A DNA stretch of 64,000 bases, from assembly GCA_963833885.1 (NCBI GenBank), contig CAWHZU010000013.1, forward strand, positions 1 through 64,000, written 5' to 3'. A program made the translations under genes and the position numbers. Positions 28,456 through 38,258 of the stretch are shown in pieces. The notes under the pieces were generated by a model. The model had not been told where the DNA came from and did no database searches. It worked only from the letters and a program-made list of their open reading frames with translations. Within the stretch, counting starts at the first letter, position 1. Each line of letters starts with the position of its first letter. Source of the DNA: JASHPR01 sp963833885 (GTDB taxonomy: Bacteria; Actinomycetota; Actinomycetes; Streptosporangiales; Streptosporangiaceae).

Positions 28456-28619
28456 ATTTCCAACTTATCAATTGGCGCGGCCTAACGGCAGATATGTTCG
28501 GTCGGAGGTCGGGTGCATTGGACGGCTAGTGGTCGTGACATACTTCATCGCTATAGCCACTAAGCTCGGGACCGTCCGTCCATGACGTGCCTCCGCATCA
28601 CTCGTTGCCTAAGTCGCGG

Positions 28620-29480
28620 TCAGGTGGCTGGGCCGTTCGCGGGAGCGAATTCCCGCCATGAGGCGGTGGCTTCAAATCCAAGCACGGACTTGGCGCGTGC
28701 TCCGCTGATCAGTGAACTGTAGGTGCCCAGCTTCGCCCGGACCGGCACGTCGGGCAGGAAGCGCTCGATCAGCTCGCTGACCGGTGCTTCTGCAAAACAG
28801 TCCTGAGCGGCGATGAACAGCGTCTCGTTCCCGATATCCGGGACCTCGCAGGCCAGCCGGTAGGCGCGCGCGGCGTCGGTCGCGTGGACGTAGAGCCACA
28901 GCATGCCGTAGGCGCCGGCCGGGTCGGCGATGCGGTCGAAGCCGCCCAGCGACTTGTCCCAGACGTAGCAAGTGCGCAGGCTGACCGTGGACAGGCTGCC
29001 CCGGGCCGTGTAGCTGCGGCACATCTCCTCGATGAGGACCTTCCCGAGGCTGTATTCATCCTGCGGCCGGAGCGGGTGCTCCTCATCGATCGGCAGGTAG
29101 AGCGGCTTCATGTCGACCTTGCGGAAGGAGAAGCCCAAAGCGCCCTCGCTGGACGCGGCGACGAACCGGCGAGCCCCGACGGCGACCGCGGCCTCCAGCG
29201 CGTTGAACGTGCCGAGCACGTTGACACGGAAGAGCTCTTCGGGGCTCACGATCCCCGGATCCGGTACTGCCGCCAGGTGAACGATGGCCTCGCACCCCTC
29301 GAAGGCCCGGAGCAGGCTCGCCGGGTCGGTGAGGTCGGCCTGCCGGAATTCCGCGGTGTCCGCTGGTGCCTGCGCGGGCGGCCGGATGTCCACGCCGACC
29401 GCCTCGTGGCCGTGCGACAGTAGCTCGCGCATGACGTACGTTCCGACAAACCCAGCCGACCCGGTCACTGCGATGCGCAT
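28620..29480 (-). CDS. NAD-dependent epimerase/dehydratase (uronate-dehydrogenase-like)
   Basis: 286 residues, extended SDR. NAD motif VTGSAGFVG at the N-terminus, DLTDPASLLRAFEGCEAIVHLAA, the active-site S-S in VAASSEGALG and Y-x-x-x-K in DEYSLGKVLIEEM. The short length and the Asp-Leu pattern resemble uronate dehydrogenases and related hexose-acid enzymes more than UDP-sugar epimerases, but the substrate is not fixed by sequence. A GntR-type operator lies 17 bases upstream. It follows the FAD dehydrogenase gene in the same direction. Confidence 0.82.
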   Translation of the reverse strand: MRIAVTGSAGFVGTYVMRELLSHGHEAVGVDIRPPAQAPADTAEFRQADLTDPASLLRAFEGCEAIVHLAAVPDPGIVSPEELFRVNVLGTFNALEAAVAVGARRFVAASSEGALGFSFRKVDMKPLYLPIDEEHPLRPQDEYSLGKVLIEEMCRSYTARGSLSTVSLRTCYVWDKSLGGFDRIADPAGAYGMLWLYVHATDAARAYRLACEVPDIGNETLFIAAQDCFAEAPVSELIERFLPDVPVRAKLGTYSSLISGARAKSVLGFEATASWREFAPANGPAT

Positions 29481-29496
29481 CTGCTCTCCTTGCTAT

Positions 29497-29507
29497 TGGT
29501 CAGACCA
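29497..29507. promoter_or_regulatory. GntR (FadR-subfamily) type operator TGGTCAGACCA
   Basis: A perfect palindrome, TGGTC-A-GACCA, within ATTGGTCAGACCATT. It lies in the 35-base gap between the FAD dehydrogenase stop and the epimerase start. It matches the TGGTC-N-GACCA consensus bound by FadR/PdhR/LldR-type GntR regulators. A second half-site-like GGACCA follows at 29510. No GntR gene is in this window. Confidence 0.6.
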
Positions 29508-29515
29508 TTGGACCA

Positions 29516-30997
29516 TTACGCTTTTTGCACTGTCAAGATGGGAGCCCCGCCCACACCGGCTGCGGCCTGCCCGGCGATCCGCCCGGAGTACAGGCTGGGG
29601 CCGAACATCGTCCCCTCGATGGCGCCCTGCCCGTTGATGCACCCGCCGGCCATCCCGGCGACCTCTCCTGCCGCATACAGCCCGGCGATCTCGCCTCCCC
29701 CGGCCCGCCGGACCCGGCCGGCCGCGTCGGTGCGGACCCCGCCCAGGTTCTTCTGCACCAGCGGGAAGTACTGAACTGCGCAGAACGGCGGCTCGGTGAT
29801 GGGCTCCAGGCCTGCCAGCTCCCGGCCGAAATGAGGCTCGCGGGTGAGCCCCGAGCCAATCCAGTCGTTGTAACTGCCGACGCTGGCAGAAAGCGCGGCC
29901 TGCGGGAGGCCCGTGGCAGCGGCCAGCCCGGCTATGCTCGCGGCCTGCCAGGCATGACCCGAGGTGCGCCAGAAGCGTGCCCGCCCCTCCGCCGAGGTCA
30001 CGAACGGCGAGCCGTAGCTTGCGTCGTTGAGCAGCGTGAGCCGGGCAGCCTGCCGTGCGTCGAAGATGCCCCACGCCGTCTGGCCAGGCTGCGCGAGCAG
30101 CGCGGGCATTCCGGTGAGTCCTCCTCGCAGATCCTCGTCGTGGAAGCGCTCCCCGCCGCGGTTCACCCAGATCTCGCTGCGGACGTCGCGTACGACCAGG
30201 CCGCGGGCGCCCGACGGATCGGCCGGATCCGGGGTTCCGACGGGATACATCCAGAGATAGCCAAGGGGCCCGAACGTGGCGCCTGCCGCCTGCAGCATGG
30301 CGTGCCCGCGGCCACGGGCCGTTGGCGCCCCGCCGCACAGAAAGCGGGTCATGCCGCCCAGCGACGGGGCGTGCCGCAGAAGCATCCCGCGGTTGCTGGT
30401 GAAGCCGCCGGTGCAGATGAGCGTCGCATCGGCCGGGATGCGGCATGGCCCGCCGTCGGCCTGTGCCTCGACGCCGAGTGCCCGTCCGTCAGCACACAGG
30501 ATGCGGGTGACCGGCGACGACGTGCGGATGGCGACGCCGAGCGACCGGCATCGGGCCAGCAGCGCCCCGATCACGGCGGGCCCGCCGCCTGCGGGCAGGT
30601 GCCATCGCGGCCGTGAGTTGCCTTCCTCCAGGCGCAGCTGCGACCACGTCACGCCCAGTTCCTCGCACCAGCCGAACACCTCTACGGCGCTCTCGGCCAG
30701 GTAGCGAGCGGCCCAGCGCAGGTCCGCGGACTCCCGGCCGGCCCGGCGCCAGTCGTCTAGCGCGAGCTCGACCGTGTCCTCGACCCCGCAGGCCTCCTGA
30801 AGCGGCGTTCCGACGAGGCAGCAGCCGCCGCGGCTGATCACCGAGGCGCCGCCAGGCTCGGGCCCGGCCTCGAGCACGACAACGCGCAGGCCACGGCCGG
30901 CCGCCTCGGCCGCGGCCGCCAGGCCGGCCACTCCCGAGCCCACCACGACCGCGTCCCACTGCGCGGCTGCGTTATTCGGCGCCGCTTTACTGCCCAA
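29516..30997 (-). CDS. FAD-binding dehydrogenase (fumarate reductase/3-ketosteroid-dehydrogenase fold)
   Basis: 493 residues. N-terminal FAD motif VVVGSGVAGLAAAAEAAGRG with E44-type ribose-binding LEAGPEPGGAS, the LICTGGFTSNRGMLLRHAP segment, the C-terminal QKNLGGVRTDAAGRV and the GLYAAGEVAGMAGG/GTMFGPSLYSGRIAG block. This family (PF00890) includes flavocytochrome fumarate reductase, tricarballylate dehydrogenase and ketosteroid dehydrogenases, all acting next to a carbonyl or carboxylate. No haem motif or Tat signal is present, so it is cytosolic. It is divergent from the sugar-isomerase-like gene across 96 bases of AT-richer DNA. Confidence 0.87.
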   Translation of the reverse strand: MGSKAAPNNAAAQWDAVVVGSGVAGLAAAAEAAGRGLRVVVLEAGPEPGGASVISRGGCCLVGTPLQEACGVEDTVELALDDWRRAGRESADLRWAARYLAESAVEVFGWCEELGVTWSQLRLEEGNSRPRWHLPAGGGPAVIGALLARCRSLGVAIRTSSPVTRILCADGRALGVEAQADGGPCRIPADATLICTGGFTSNRGMLLRHAPSLGGMTRFLCGGAPTARGRGHAMLQAAGATFGPLGYLWMYPVGTPDPADPSGARGLVVRDVRSEIWVNRGGERFHDEDLRGGLTGMPALLAQPGQTAWGIFDARQAARLTLLNDASYGSPFVTSAEGRARFWRTSGHAWQAASIAGLAAATGLPQAALSASVGSYNDWIGSGLTREPHFGRELAGLEPITEPPFCAVQYFPLVQKNLGGVRTDAAGRVRRAGGGEIAGLYAAGEVAGMAGGCINGQGAIEGTMFGPSLYSGRIAGQAAAGVGGAPILTVQKA

Positions 30998-31093
30998 TTA
31001 CTTCCTGCTCCTATCCCGGCTCTGAGTTATTATTAGATACCGGCCCGACGGGCCCGGAAAATTATCGTTCCTGAGTTACCGAAAGCGGTCGCC

Positions 31094-31930
31094 ATGAAGC
31101 TAGCTGTCGATCCCTGCCTGCTGAAGAACCTAAGTGCCACCGAAATGTTCGCGTCCGTTGCGCAGGCGGGATACGAGGCGGTTGAGCTGTCACCGCGCGA
31201 CGGATTCCTGGAGCACCGTCACGGCAACCGCCCGGAGCCGGAGGTCGTTGCGGACCTGATGCGCGCGAGCCGCGAGGCACGGGTCGAGATCGCGTCACTG
31301 TTTATCGTCCAGCCCTGGGCCAGCACGGATAGCGGGGAGCGCGAGGCCGGGGTGCAGGGCCTCAGGGTGGCTATCGACACGGCGGAGGAGCTCGGCTGTG
31401 CCCGGATCAACACGGAGTTCACCGGAACACCGGATAAGCCGCGTGAATGCAGGGACGCATTTCTGCGGTCCCTTGATGAGGTGCTTCCCGCGGCGGAGCG
31501 CCAAGGGGTGAGTCTCACGATCGAGCCCCATCCCTACGATTTTATCGAGACCAATACGGAGGCGGTGGATCTTATCCGGGAGGTCGGCTCCCCAGCCCTT
31601 CGCTACCTCTTCTGCACGCCGCACATTTTTCACCTGGGCGACGATATCGCGGCAATGATTGAATACGCCGCGCCCGTTCTGGCGCACGTCCACCTGGCGG
31701 ACACATTCCGCCCGGCCAGGGTCATTCTCAACCCCCCGGATCCTGGGGCCCGGATCCATCAGCATCTGGACATCGGGCAGGGTGAGGTCGGCTGGGAGAC
31801 GGTCTTCAGCGCGCTGGCGCAGGCCGGATTCGGCGATCTGGCAACCGTGGCCGTGTTCGCCTGGCCGGACCGCGCCATGGCCTCTGCGGAGCACAACCGC
31901 GCAGCACTCCGGACGTACCTGGGATCCTGA
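31094..31930 (+). CDS. Sugar phosphate isomerase/epimerase (xylose-isomerase-like TIM barrel)
   Basis: 278 residues. AP-endonuclease-2-like barrel (PF01261): MKLAVDPCLLKNLSATEMF, YEAVELSPRDGF, SLTIEPHPYDFIETN with the metal Glu, VLAHVHLADTFRP and HQHLDIGQGEVGWETVF, the metal-binding His/Asp/Glu set. These enzymes isomerise ketoses, keto-inositols or keto-acids. It is the only plus-strand gene between 27.5 and 44.3 kb and converges on the zinc dehydrogenase with a 19-base gap. Confidence 0.86.
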   Translation: MKLAVDPCLLKNLSATEMFASVAQAGYEAVELSPRDGFLEHRHGNRPEPEVVADLMRASREARVEIASLFIVQPWASTDSGEREAGVQGLRVAIDTAEELGCARINTEFTGTPDKPRECRDAFLRSLDEVLPAAERQGVSLTIEPHPYDFIETNTEAVDLIREVGSPALRYLFCTPHIFHLGDDIAAMIEYAAPVLAHVHLADTFRPARVILNPPDPGARIHQHLDIGQGEVGWETVFSALAQAGFGDLATVAVFAWPDRAMASAEHNRAALRTYLGS

Positions 31931-31949
31931 CCGCGCTCGCATCGCCCGC

Positions 31950-32960
31950 CTACCCGGCCTGCCCGGCAGCCACGGTGATGACCGCTTTCCCGGCCAGCCG
32001 CCCGCCGCGCAGCTCTGCGAGGGCGTCGTTGATGTCCGCAAGGTCCCAGGTCTGGCAGTCCGGCGGGCGGATCGTGCCGTCGGCCGCGAGCTGCAGCACC
32101 CGCGCCAGGTCGGCGCGCGTCCCGGAGCGGATGCCGCGGATCGTCAGCTCACGCCGGGCCACGATCGCCAGATCCAGCTCCGGAACGGCGGCGTAGCCGA
32201 CGCTGAGGTAGAGCCCGTGCGAGGCAATGCGGGCCAGCATCGCAGCGATGGCGCCCGCGACCCCGGCACAGTCGATGAGCACATCGGCCGGGGGCCCGGT
32301 CTCCTCCAGCGACGCGACCGCGCGCAGGCCCCGGTCGGCAGCCACCGTCCGGCGCAGCGGGTTTGGCTCGACCAGCACCGGGTCCACGCCCTCGGCTGCC
32401 AGCAGCTCGGCGAGCACGAGCCCTACCGGTCCGGCGCCGGCCACCACGAAGGAACCCGATCTCGGCCGGCCGCCCAGGGCGACGCGGGCCGCGTTGTGCG
32501 CGGTAGGGCCCGCGTCAACCAGGCTGGCAGCGGCCACGTCGGCCAGCCCTGCGGGAACCTCGACGACGTGATCCGCGGCCAGGCTGAGGCGCTCGGCGAA
32601 GCCGCCCCAGAGGCCGAGCACCCCGGTGACCCGGGCGCCGTGCTCGCACAGCCGCTCGTCGCCCGCCTGACACGCCGCGCAGCGGCCGCACCCTACGAAG
32701 ATCGCAGCGGCCACCCGGCGCCCGACGAGCGCCGGGTCGGCGCCGGGGGAGACGCTCACCACTGTCCCGACCGGTTCATGGCCCAGCACGAAGGGCAGCT
32801 CCGGGCGATAGGAGGTGCCGCTCATGATGTGCAGGTCCGTCCCGCAGATGCCGCAGGCGCTGATCGCGACCTCGACCGAGCCGGGTGGCCGCTCCGGCTC
32901 GGGGACCTCCGCGATATGCAGCCGCTCCGCGGGCAGCTCGCGCAGGACCGCGGCTTTCAC
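31950..32960 (-). CDS. Zinc-dependent alcohol/polyol dehydrogenase (MDR family)
   Basis: 336 residues. Catalytic zinc site ACGICGTDLH and GHEPVGTV; structural zinc loop GCGRCAACQAGDERLC with four Cys; NAD-binding VVAGAGPVGLVLAELLAAEG. It resembles threonine/sorbitol dehydrogenase-like MDRs. As the last gene of the minus-strand sugar operon, 44 bases after the ABC ATPase, it most likely oxidises the imported polyol or an intermediate. The final residues (VITVAAGQAG) are slightly extended. Confidence 0.88.
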   Translation of the reverse strand: MKAAVLRELPAERLHIAEVPEPERPPGSVEVAISACGICGTDLHIMSGTSYRPELPFVLGHEPVGTVVSVSPGADPALVGRRVAAAIFVGCGRCAACQAGDERLCEHGARVTGVLGLWGGFAERLSLAADHVVEVPAGLADVAAASLVDAGPTAHNAARVALGGRPRSGSFVVAGAGPVGLVLAELLAAEGVDPVLVEPNPLRRTVAADRGLRAVASLEETGPPADVLIDCAGVAGAIAAMLARIASHGLYLSVGYAAVPELDLAIVARRELTIRGIRSGTRADLARVLQLAADGTIRPPDCQTWDLADINDALAELRGGRLAGKAVITVAAGQAG

Positions 32961-33004
32961 GAGCCCGGCCCCGTCGGCAGCATGAGCGAGGTGTCCATGC
33001 GCAC

Positions 33005-34099
<1,095 letters not shown>

Positions 34100-34107
34100 G
34101 GTAGCTC

Positions 34108-34995
34108 CTAACCCTTGATCCCGCCGGCGAAGGCGAACCCGCCCTGGAGCCACCGCGAGCTGATCAAGTACAGGACCAGGACGGGAATCGAGAAGAGGAT
34201 CGAGTATGCGGCCAGCGGGCCGTACTGGACCTGGGCGTTGGCGTCGAGGAACTGGTAGATCCCGACCGCCGCGGGAGTCTGGCCCGGGTTGCTGTCGAGG
34301 ACCAGCGGGATCAGGAACGCGCCCCAGGCGTTGATGAACGTCAGGATGGCCGAGACCAGGACGCCGGGCAGGGCCAGCGGGATCACCACGCGCCATAGCG
34401 TCCGCAGTTCGCCCGATCCCTCGATCGCCGCGGCCTCCTCGAACTCCCGCGGTACCTGGTCGATGAAGTTTTTCAGCAGCCATATCGCGAACGGCACCGA
34501 CGTGGACGCCAGCACCAGCGAGGTCCAGAACGGCGAGTTGAGCCAGTTGAACGCCACGTACATTTCGTAGATCGGGACGAGCAGCATGGTCACCGGCAGG
34601 CCGGTCAGGAACAGAACCGCCACCAGCACGGCGCCCTTGAACGGAACGTGCCTGCGGGACAGCGAGTACCCAGCGAGCAGCGACACGGCCGTTGTGATCA
34701 GCGTCGACACGATCGCCAGGTAGAGGCTGTTGGCGATGTCCCGGCCGGCCCCGGTGTGGAAGGCGCCGATGAAGTTGGTCACCGACAGCTGTGGCGACGC
34801 CAGCCCTGGCCCGGCGTTCGGGTTGAACGCCGCATCGAGCAGCCACGCCAGCGGCAGCAGGAACCAGATCCCGATGAGGCCCATGATGAGGTTGATGACC
34901 CATCGGGACCGCCTGGACTGGCCGGGCGGCGCCTCGCCGCGGGTGGCCGCGTCCTCGGCCGATTCCCTGCGCCTGACGCCGGTAAGGACACTCAT
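34108..34995 (-). CDS. Carbohydrate ABC transporter permease (MalG-like)
   Basis: 295 residues, six membrane segments. Family marks: NLIMGLIGIWFLLPLAWLL, SLLAGYSLSRRHVPFKGAVL, MYVAFNWLNSPFWTSLVLA and the EAA loop EEAAAIEGSGELRTLWRVVIP. The charged N-terminal tail of about 28 residues is cytosolic. It follows the partner permease after 19 bases and pairs with it to form the sugar channel. Confidence 0.93.
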   Translation of the reverse strand: MSVLTGVRRRESAEDAATRGEAPPGQSRRSRWVINLIMGLIGIWFLLPLAWLLDAAFNPNAGPGLASPQLSVTNFIGAFHTGAGRDIANSLYLAIVSTLITTAVSLLAGYSLSRRHVPFKGAVLVAVLFLTGLPVTMLLVPIYEMYVAFNWLNSPFWTSLVLASTSVPFAIWLLKNFIDQVPREFEEAAAIEGSGELRTLWRVVIPLALPGVLVSAILTFINAWGAFLIPLVLDSNPGQTPAAVGIYQFLDANAQVQYGPLAAYSILFSIPVLVLYLISSRWLQGGFAFAGGIKG

Positions 34996-35014
34996 CGGCC
35001 GGCCTTTCCGCTCA

Positions 35015-35926
35015 TTACTCCGCTTCCTTGGCCTTGGCCAGCTCGGGCCGGAGCTGGCGGATGTAGACGATGGATAGCAGCGCCCCGATGAGGACGATGG
35101 TCAGCGCGATCGCCGTGCCGTACCCGAGCGCGTTGAACTGGAAGGCCTCGATGTACATGTAGACCGGCAGGATGGCCGTTGCGTTTCCCGGTCCGCCCTG
35201 CGTCATCACGAAGATCAGCGTGAAATCCGAGATGGTGCCCAGGGTGATCAGCAGCATGTTGGTCATGATCGTCGGCCGCATTATGGGCAGCGTGACCCGC
35301 AGCAGCCGCCGCCAGTACGAGGCACCTTCGAGCTGGGCCGCCTCGTCTACCTCAGCCGGGACGTTGCGCAGGCCGGCGCTCAGGACCAGCATCGAGAACG
35401 CCGTGCCCCGCCACGCATTTGCTACGCACACGATGAGCAGCGGCGTCGAGGTCAGCAGGTTGGTCGTCGAGTGGCCGATCAGGTAGCTGAGCGTGCCGCC
35501 CGCCTGGGCGAACGTGTACCAGATGAACGCCACGGCGATTTCCGGCAGGACCCAGGCCAGGATCACGATCGCGCCGACGCTCGTCCGCACCGTGACATGG
35601 GCGCGCTGGCCCAGCAGCGCCAGGGCGAGCCCGAGCACCGTCTGGGCCACGATCCCCGAGCCGATGACGAAGATCAGTGTCAGCCTGACCGACAGCCAGA
35701 AGACCGGATCATGCACCATGCGGTCGAGGTTGGCCAGCCCGGTGAACGAGAAGTTCTGCGCGAACGGGCCGAGCAGCTCCAGGTTGGTGAAGCCGAGATA
35801 GATGGCATAACCGACCGGTACCAGGAACAGCACGGCGAGCAGGACGGCCGCAGGCAGCAGCCAGAAGACGGTGGTCGGCTTCAGCCGGGCCCGGTCCGCC
35901 GGCCGCGATGCCGTGCGCGCCGTCAT
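35015..35926 (-). CDS. Carbohydrate ABC transporter permease (MalF-like)
   Basis: 303 residues, six membrane segments: FWLLPAAVLLAVLFLVPVG, YLGFTNLELLGPF, FVIGSGIVAQTVLGLALAL and the EAA loop DEAAQLEGASYWRRLLRVTLP. Its ATG overlaps the stop of the BKACE gene as ATGA, so enzyme and transporter are translated together. This unusual order puts a catabolic enzyme between the binding protein and its permeases. Confidence 0.93.
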   Translation of the reverse strand: MTARTASRPADRARLKPTTVFWLLPAAVLLAVLFLVPVGYAIYLGFTNLELLGPFAQNFSFTGLANLDRMVHDPVFWLSVRLTLIFVIGSGIVAQTVLGLALALLGQRAHVTVRTSVGAIVILAWVLPEIAVAFIWYTFAQAGGTLSYLIGHSTTNLLTSTPLLIVCVANAWRGTAFSMLVLSAGLRNVPAEVDEAAQLEGASYWRRLLRVTLPIMRPTIMTNMLLITLGTISDFTLIFVMTQGGPGNATAILPVYMYIEAFQFNALGYGTAIALTIVLIGALLSIVYIRQLRPELAKAKEAE

Positions 35927-36732
35927 CAGCGGGCCGGGCCGAACGCGAGCATTTTCCTGGCTTCACCGGGCGTGGCCACCGGCCGCCCTAGCGCCTCGGC
36001 CAGCCCGGCAAGCTCGGTAACCAGGTCGCTGGCCTGGGCAGGCTTGCCCCACCGGTCGTAGCCATAGTCTTCGGTGCCCACCCGGACGTGGTCGCCGCTG
36101 GTGATGGCCGCAGCCAGGATGCCGTAGCGTTCCGGGCCCATCACGCTCACGGTGACCACGCAGCCGGGCGGCATCAGCTGGCGCCGGGCCAGGTACTCCT
36201 CGATCGTCGGCGGGCTCCATGTCCCGCCCGGCCAGCCGAAAAACAGCGTGTTGATGACCGGGCGGGCCAGTTCGGTGTGGTCCAGCAGGTACTGCAGGTT
36301 CCAGATGCTGCCGCTGTGCCAGATCTCGAACTCGGGCCGCACGCCGTGCTCTGCGCAGAGCACGGCGTACCCGAGCAATTCCGTCATCGGGTGCAGCACG
36401 TCAACGTCGCCCTCGGGAAACGCCTCGGCGTGATGGCTGGCGATGATCGAGATCATGTCCGCGCCCTGCTCATAGATGTCCATGCGGTCCTCGAGAAGCA
36501 TGCTCGACATGCCGCACTGGACCAGGGCGTCGCCGGCGACCGCGCGCACCGCGGCGATGAGCGGCACCCATTCGGTGACTGAGTGCAGGTGCAGGATCGA
36601 GGCCCCGCCGGCGACGCATCGCTCCGCCTCAGCAGCGACGTCGGCGATGGCCTCCGGGTACGCCAGCTCGGGGTTGAGCCAGCTCTTGTTCGGGGTGGCG
36701 GTGATGATGAGCGGCGGCATCTCGGGTGCCAT
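35926..36732 (-). CDS. BKACE family (DUF849) beta-keto acid cleavage enzyme
   Basis: 268 residues. PLIITATPNKSWLNPELAYP and GGASILHLHSVTEWVP show the BKACE barrel with the zinc-binding H-x-H, and later GVRPEFEIWHSGSIWNL and HVRVGTEDYGYDRWGK match the Glu and the conserved V-R-V-G-x-E-D loop. Members cleave a beta-keto acid with acetyl-CoA, giving a CoA ester and acetoacetate. They usually belong to lysine or carnitine breakdown; here the gene is inside a sugar ABC transporter operon, so the substrate is probably a sugar-derived keto acid (inference). Confidence 0.85.
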   Translation of the reverse strand: MAPEMPPLIITATPNKSWLNPELAYPEAIADVAAEAERCVAGGASILHLHSVTEWVPLIAAVRAVAGDALVQCGMSSMLLEDRMDIYEQGADMISIIASHHAEAFPEGDVDVLHPMTELLGYAVLCAEHGVRPEFEIWHSGSIWNLQYLLDHTELARPVINTLFFGWPGGTWSPPTIEEYLARRQLMPPGCVVTVSVMGPERYGILAAAITSGDHVRVGTEDYGYDRWGKPAQASDLVTELAGLAEALGRPVATPGEARKMLAFGPAR

Positions 36733-36737
36733 CTATC

Positions 36738-38141
36738 TCATCCCTTCTTTTCCACAGCCTGAGGGCCAAGCTGTTGCGAAACGGATGAGCTGAGCGAGGA
36801 CAGGATCGTCGAGAGGGACGTGCTCGGGGTCTGGGCTATGGTGCCGGTGGCCTCGTTCAGTCCCCGCGCGTAGACGGTGAAGTTCTCGTTGGCCGGCAGC
36901 GCCTGGCCGTACTGAAGGTAGCTATTGAACGCTGCCTGGAACGGGGCCGCGAAGTTGAGATTCTGCGGCAGGTTGGCCACCGTCGAAGACGGCGGAACGA
37001 AGCCGGACCACAGCGCCATGTCGAGCTGGTTGGTGGTCTCCAGGTTCATCTTCACCAGGTTCCACGCTGCGGTCGGGTTACCCGATGCCTTGGAGACACC
37101 GAGGGCCCACCCAGAGACCTCTCCGGCCTGCCCGGGCGCCTGGCCGAACTCGGTCGGGATCGGAGCAATCCCGACTGCCGTCTTTGACTGCGGCCAGTAG
37201 AACGAGGTGTGCGGAGTAACCCATGCCTCGGGCATCCAGTTCGACGCGAGCGTGATCGCCAGCTTCTGCTGCTTCATGAGGTTCACCGGGCTGCCGATCG
37301 CCTGGGTGGTGAACAGCTGCGAGGTCGGGGCGCCCAGGCCCTGCGAGTACACCTCCTTGTAGAAGTTCAGCGAGCTGGTCAGGCCCGGACTGTTCACCAC
37401 CCACTTCTTCGACGACTGGTCATACATCGTGGGGGTGGACGTGCCGAACAGGAGGTTGGCCACGCCCTGGCCGACGTTGAACGGGCCCGCCTGCACGCCG
37501 GCGCCCAGCCAGATCGGGATCACGCCGGGGTCGTGAGCCTTCACCTTCTGCGCGGCAGACAGTATGTCGGCCCAGTTCTTCGGGTTCCAGGGCACCGGAA
37601 TTCCCGCCTGCTGCAGCATTTTCTTGTTGTACAGCAGGCCCTGGTCGTTGTTGCCCGCGCTGACGCCGTATTCGGTGCCGTTGTACTTGGTCAGGTTCTT
37701 GATGTTCGGAGAGAACGTTGACCAGAATGGCGCGCTGGATGGTGACGAGAGGTACTTGTCTACCGGGAGCAGATAGCCGGCCGCGGCGTACTCGCTGAGA
37801 TAAGGGGTCTCCGTGACCACCACGTCCGGTGTGGTCGAGGCCTGCTTGAATCGCAGGGCCAGGGCATCAGCCTCGTCGACGTCCGTACCCGCGATCTTGA
37901 TCACTTGGAGCTTGATCTTGGGGTATTTGGCGTCCCATTCCTTCGTGATCTGGGCGCTGTACTGGTTCATGAACTGCGTCGAGTCGAACATGTAGCCCGA
38001 CACCAGCATGGTGATGCTGCTGCCGCCGCTGCTCTGATTTGATCCGCCGCCGCCGCCACCGCACGCTGCGGCGGCGAGAAGGCTGGCGGTGACCGCCGCG
38101 GCCAGAGCGAGCGATCTGGGTGCCTTAGTCATGGTTGCCAC
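36738..38141 (-). CDS. Extracellular sugar-binding lipoprotein (ABC, family 1)
   Basis: 467 residues. Signal peptide with lipobox A-A-A-C followed by a Gly/Ser linker. SBP_bac_1 features include QYSAQITKEWDAKYPKIKLQ, ALRFKQASTTPDVVVTETPY, AAGYLLPVDKYL, YNKKMLQQAGIPVPWNPKNW and a late GEVSGWALGVSKASGN. This class delivers oligosaccharides, polyols or glycerol phosphates. It is 5 bases upstream of the BKACE gene. The 117-base gap separating it from the SorC gene could hold an extra promoter; I see no clear one. Confidence 0.92.
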   Translation of the reverse strand: MATMTKAPRSLALAAAVTASLLAAAACGGGGGGSNQSSGGSSITMLVSGYMFDSTQFMNQYSAQITKEWDAKYPKIKLQVIKIAGTDVDEADALALRFKQASTTPDVVVTETPYLSEYAAAGYLLPVDKYLSSPSSAPFWSTFSPNIKNLTKYNGTEYGVSAGNNDQGLLYNKKMLQQAGIPVPWNPKNWADILSAAQKVKAHDPGVIPIWLGAGVQAGPFNVGQGVANLLFGTSTPTMYDQSSKKWVVNSPGLTSSLNFYKEVYSQGLGAPTSQLFTTQAIGSPVNLMKQQKLAITLASNWMPEAWVTPHTSFYWPQSKTAVGIAPIPTEFGQAPGQAGEVSGWALGVSKASGNPTAAWNLVKMNLETTNQLDMALWSGFVPPSSTVANLPQNLNFAAPFQAAFNSYLQYGQALPANENFTVYARGLNEATGTIAQTPSTSLSTILSSLSSSVSQQLGPQAVEKKG

Positions 38142-38258
38142 GTAGTCCTCCGTGAGATTCCCGCCCGTTAAGACCCGGGCCGCGCCGTCGAATGGGTTGT
38201 CTGGTTGCTGATGTCTGTTGGCGAGCGCGCTTTTAGCGGGTCGCCACTGAATGGCCCA

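Noticed and set aside
34100..34903. 267-residue N-terminal extension of the MalK-like ATPase
   Set aside because: Out-of-frame reading of the permease gene; the GTG at 34099 with AGGAG gives the standard family start.
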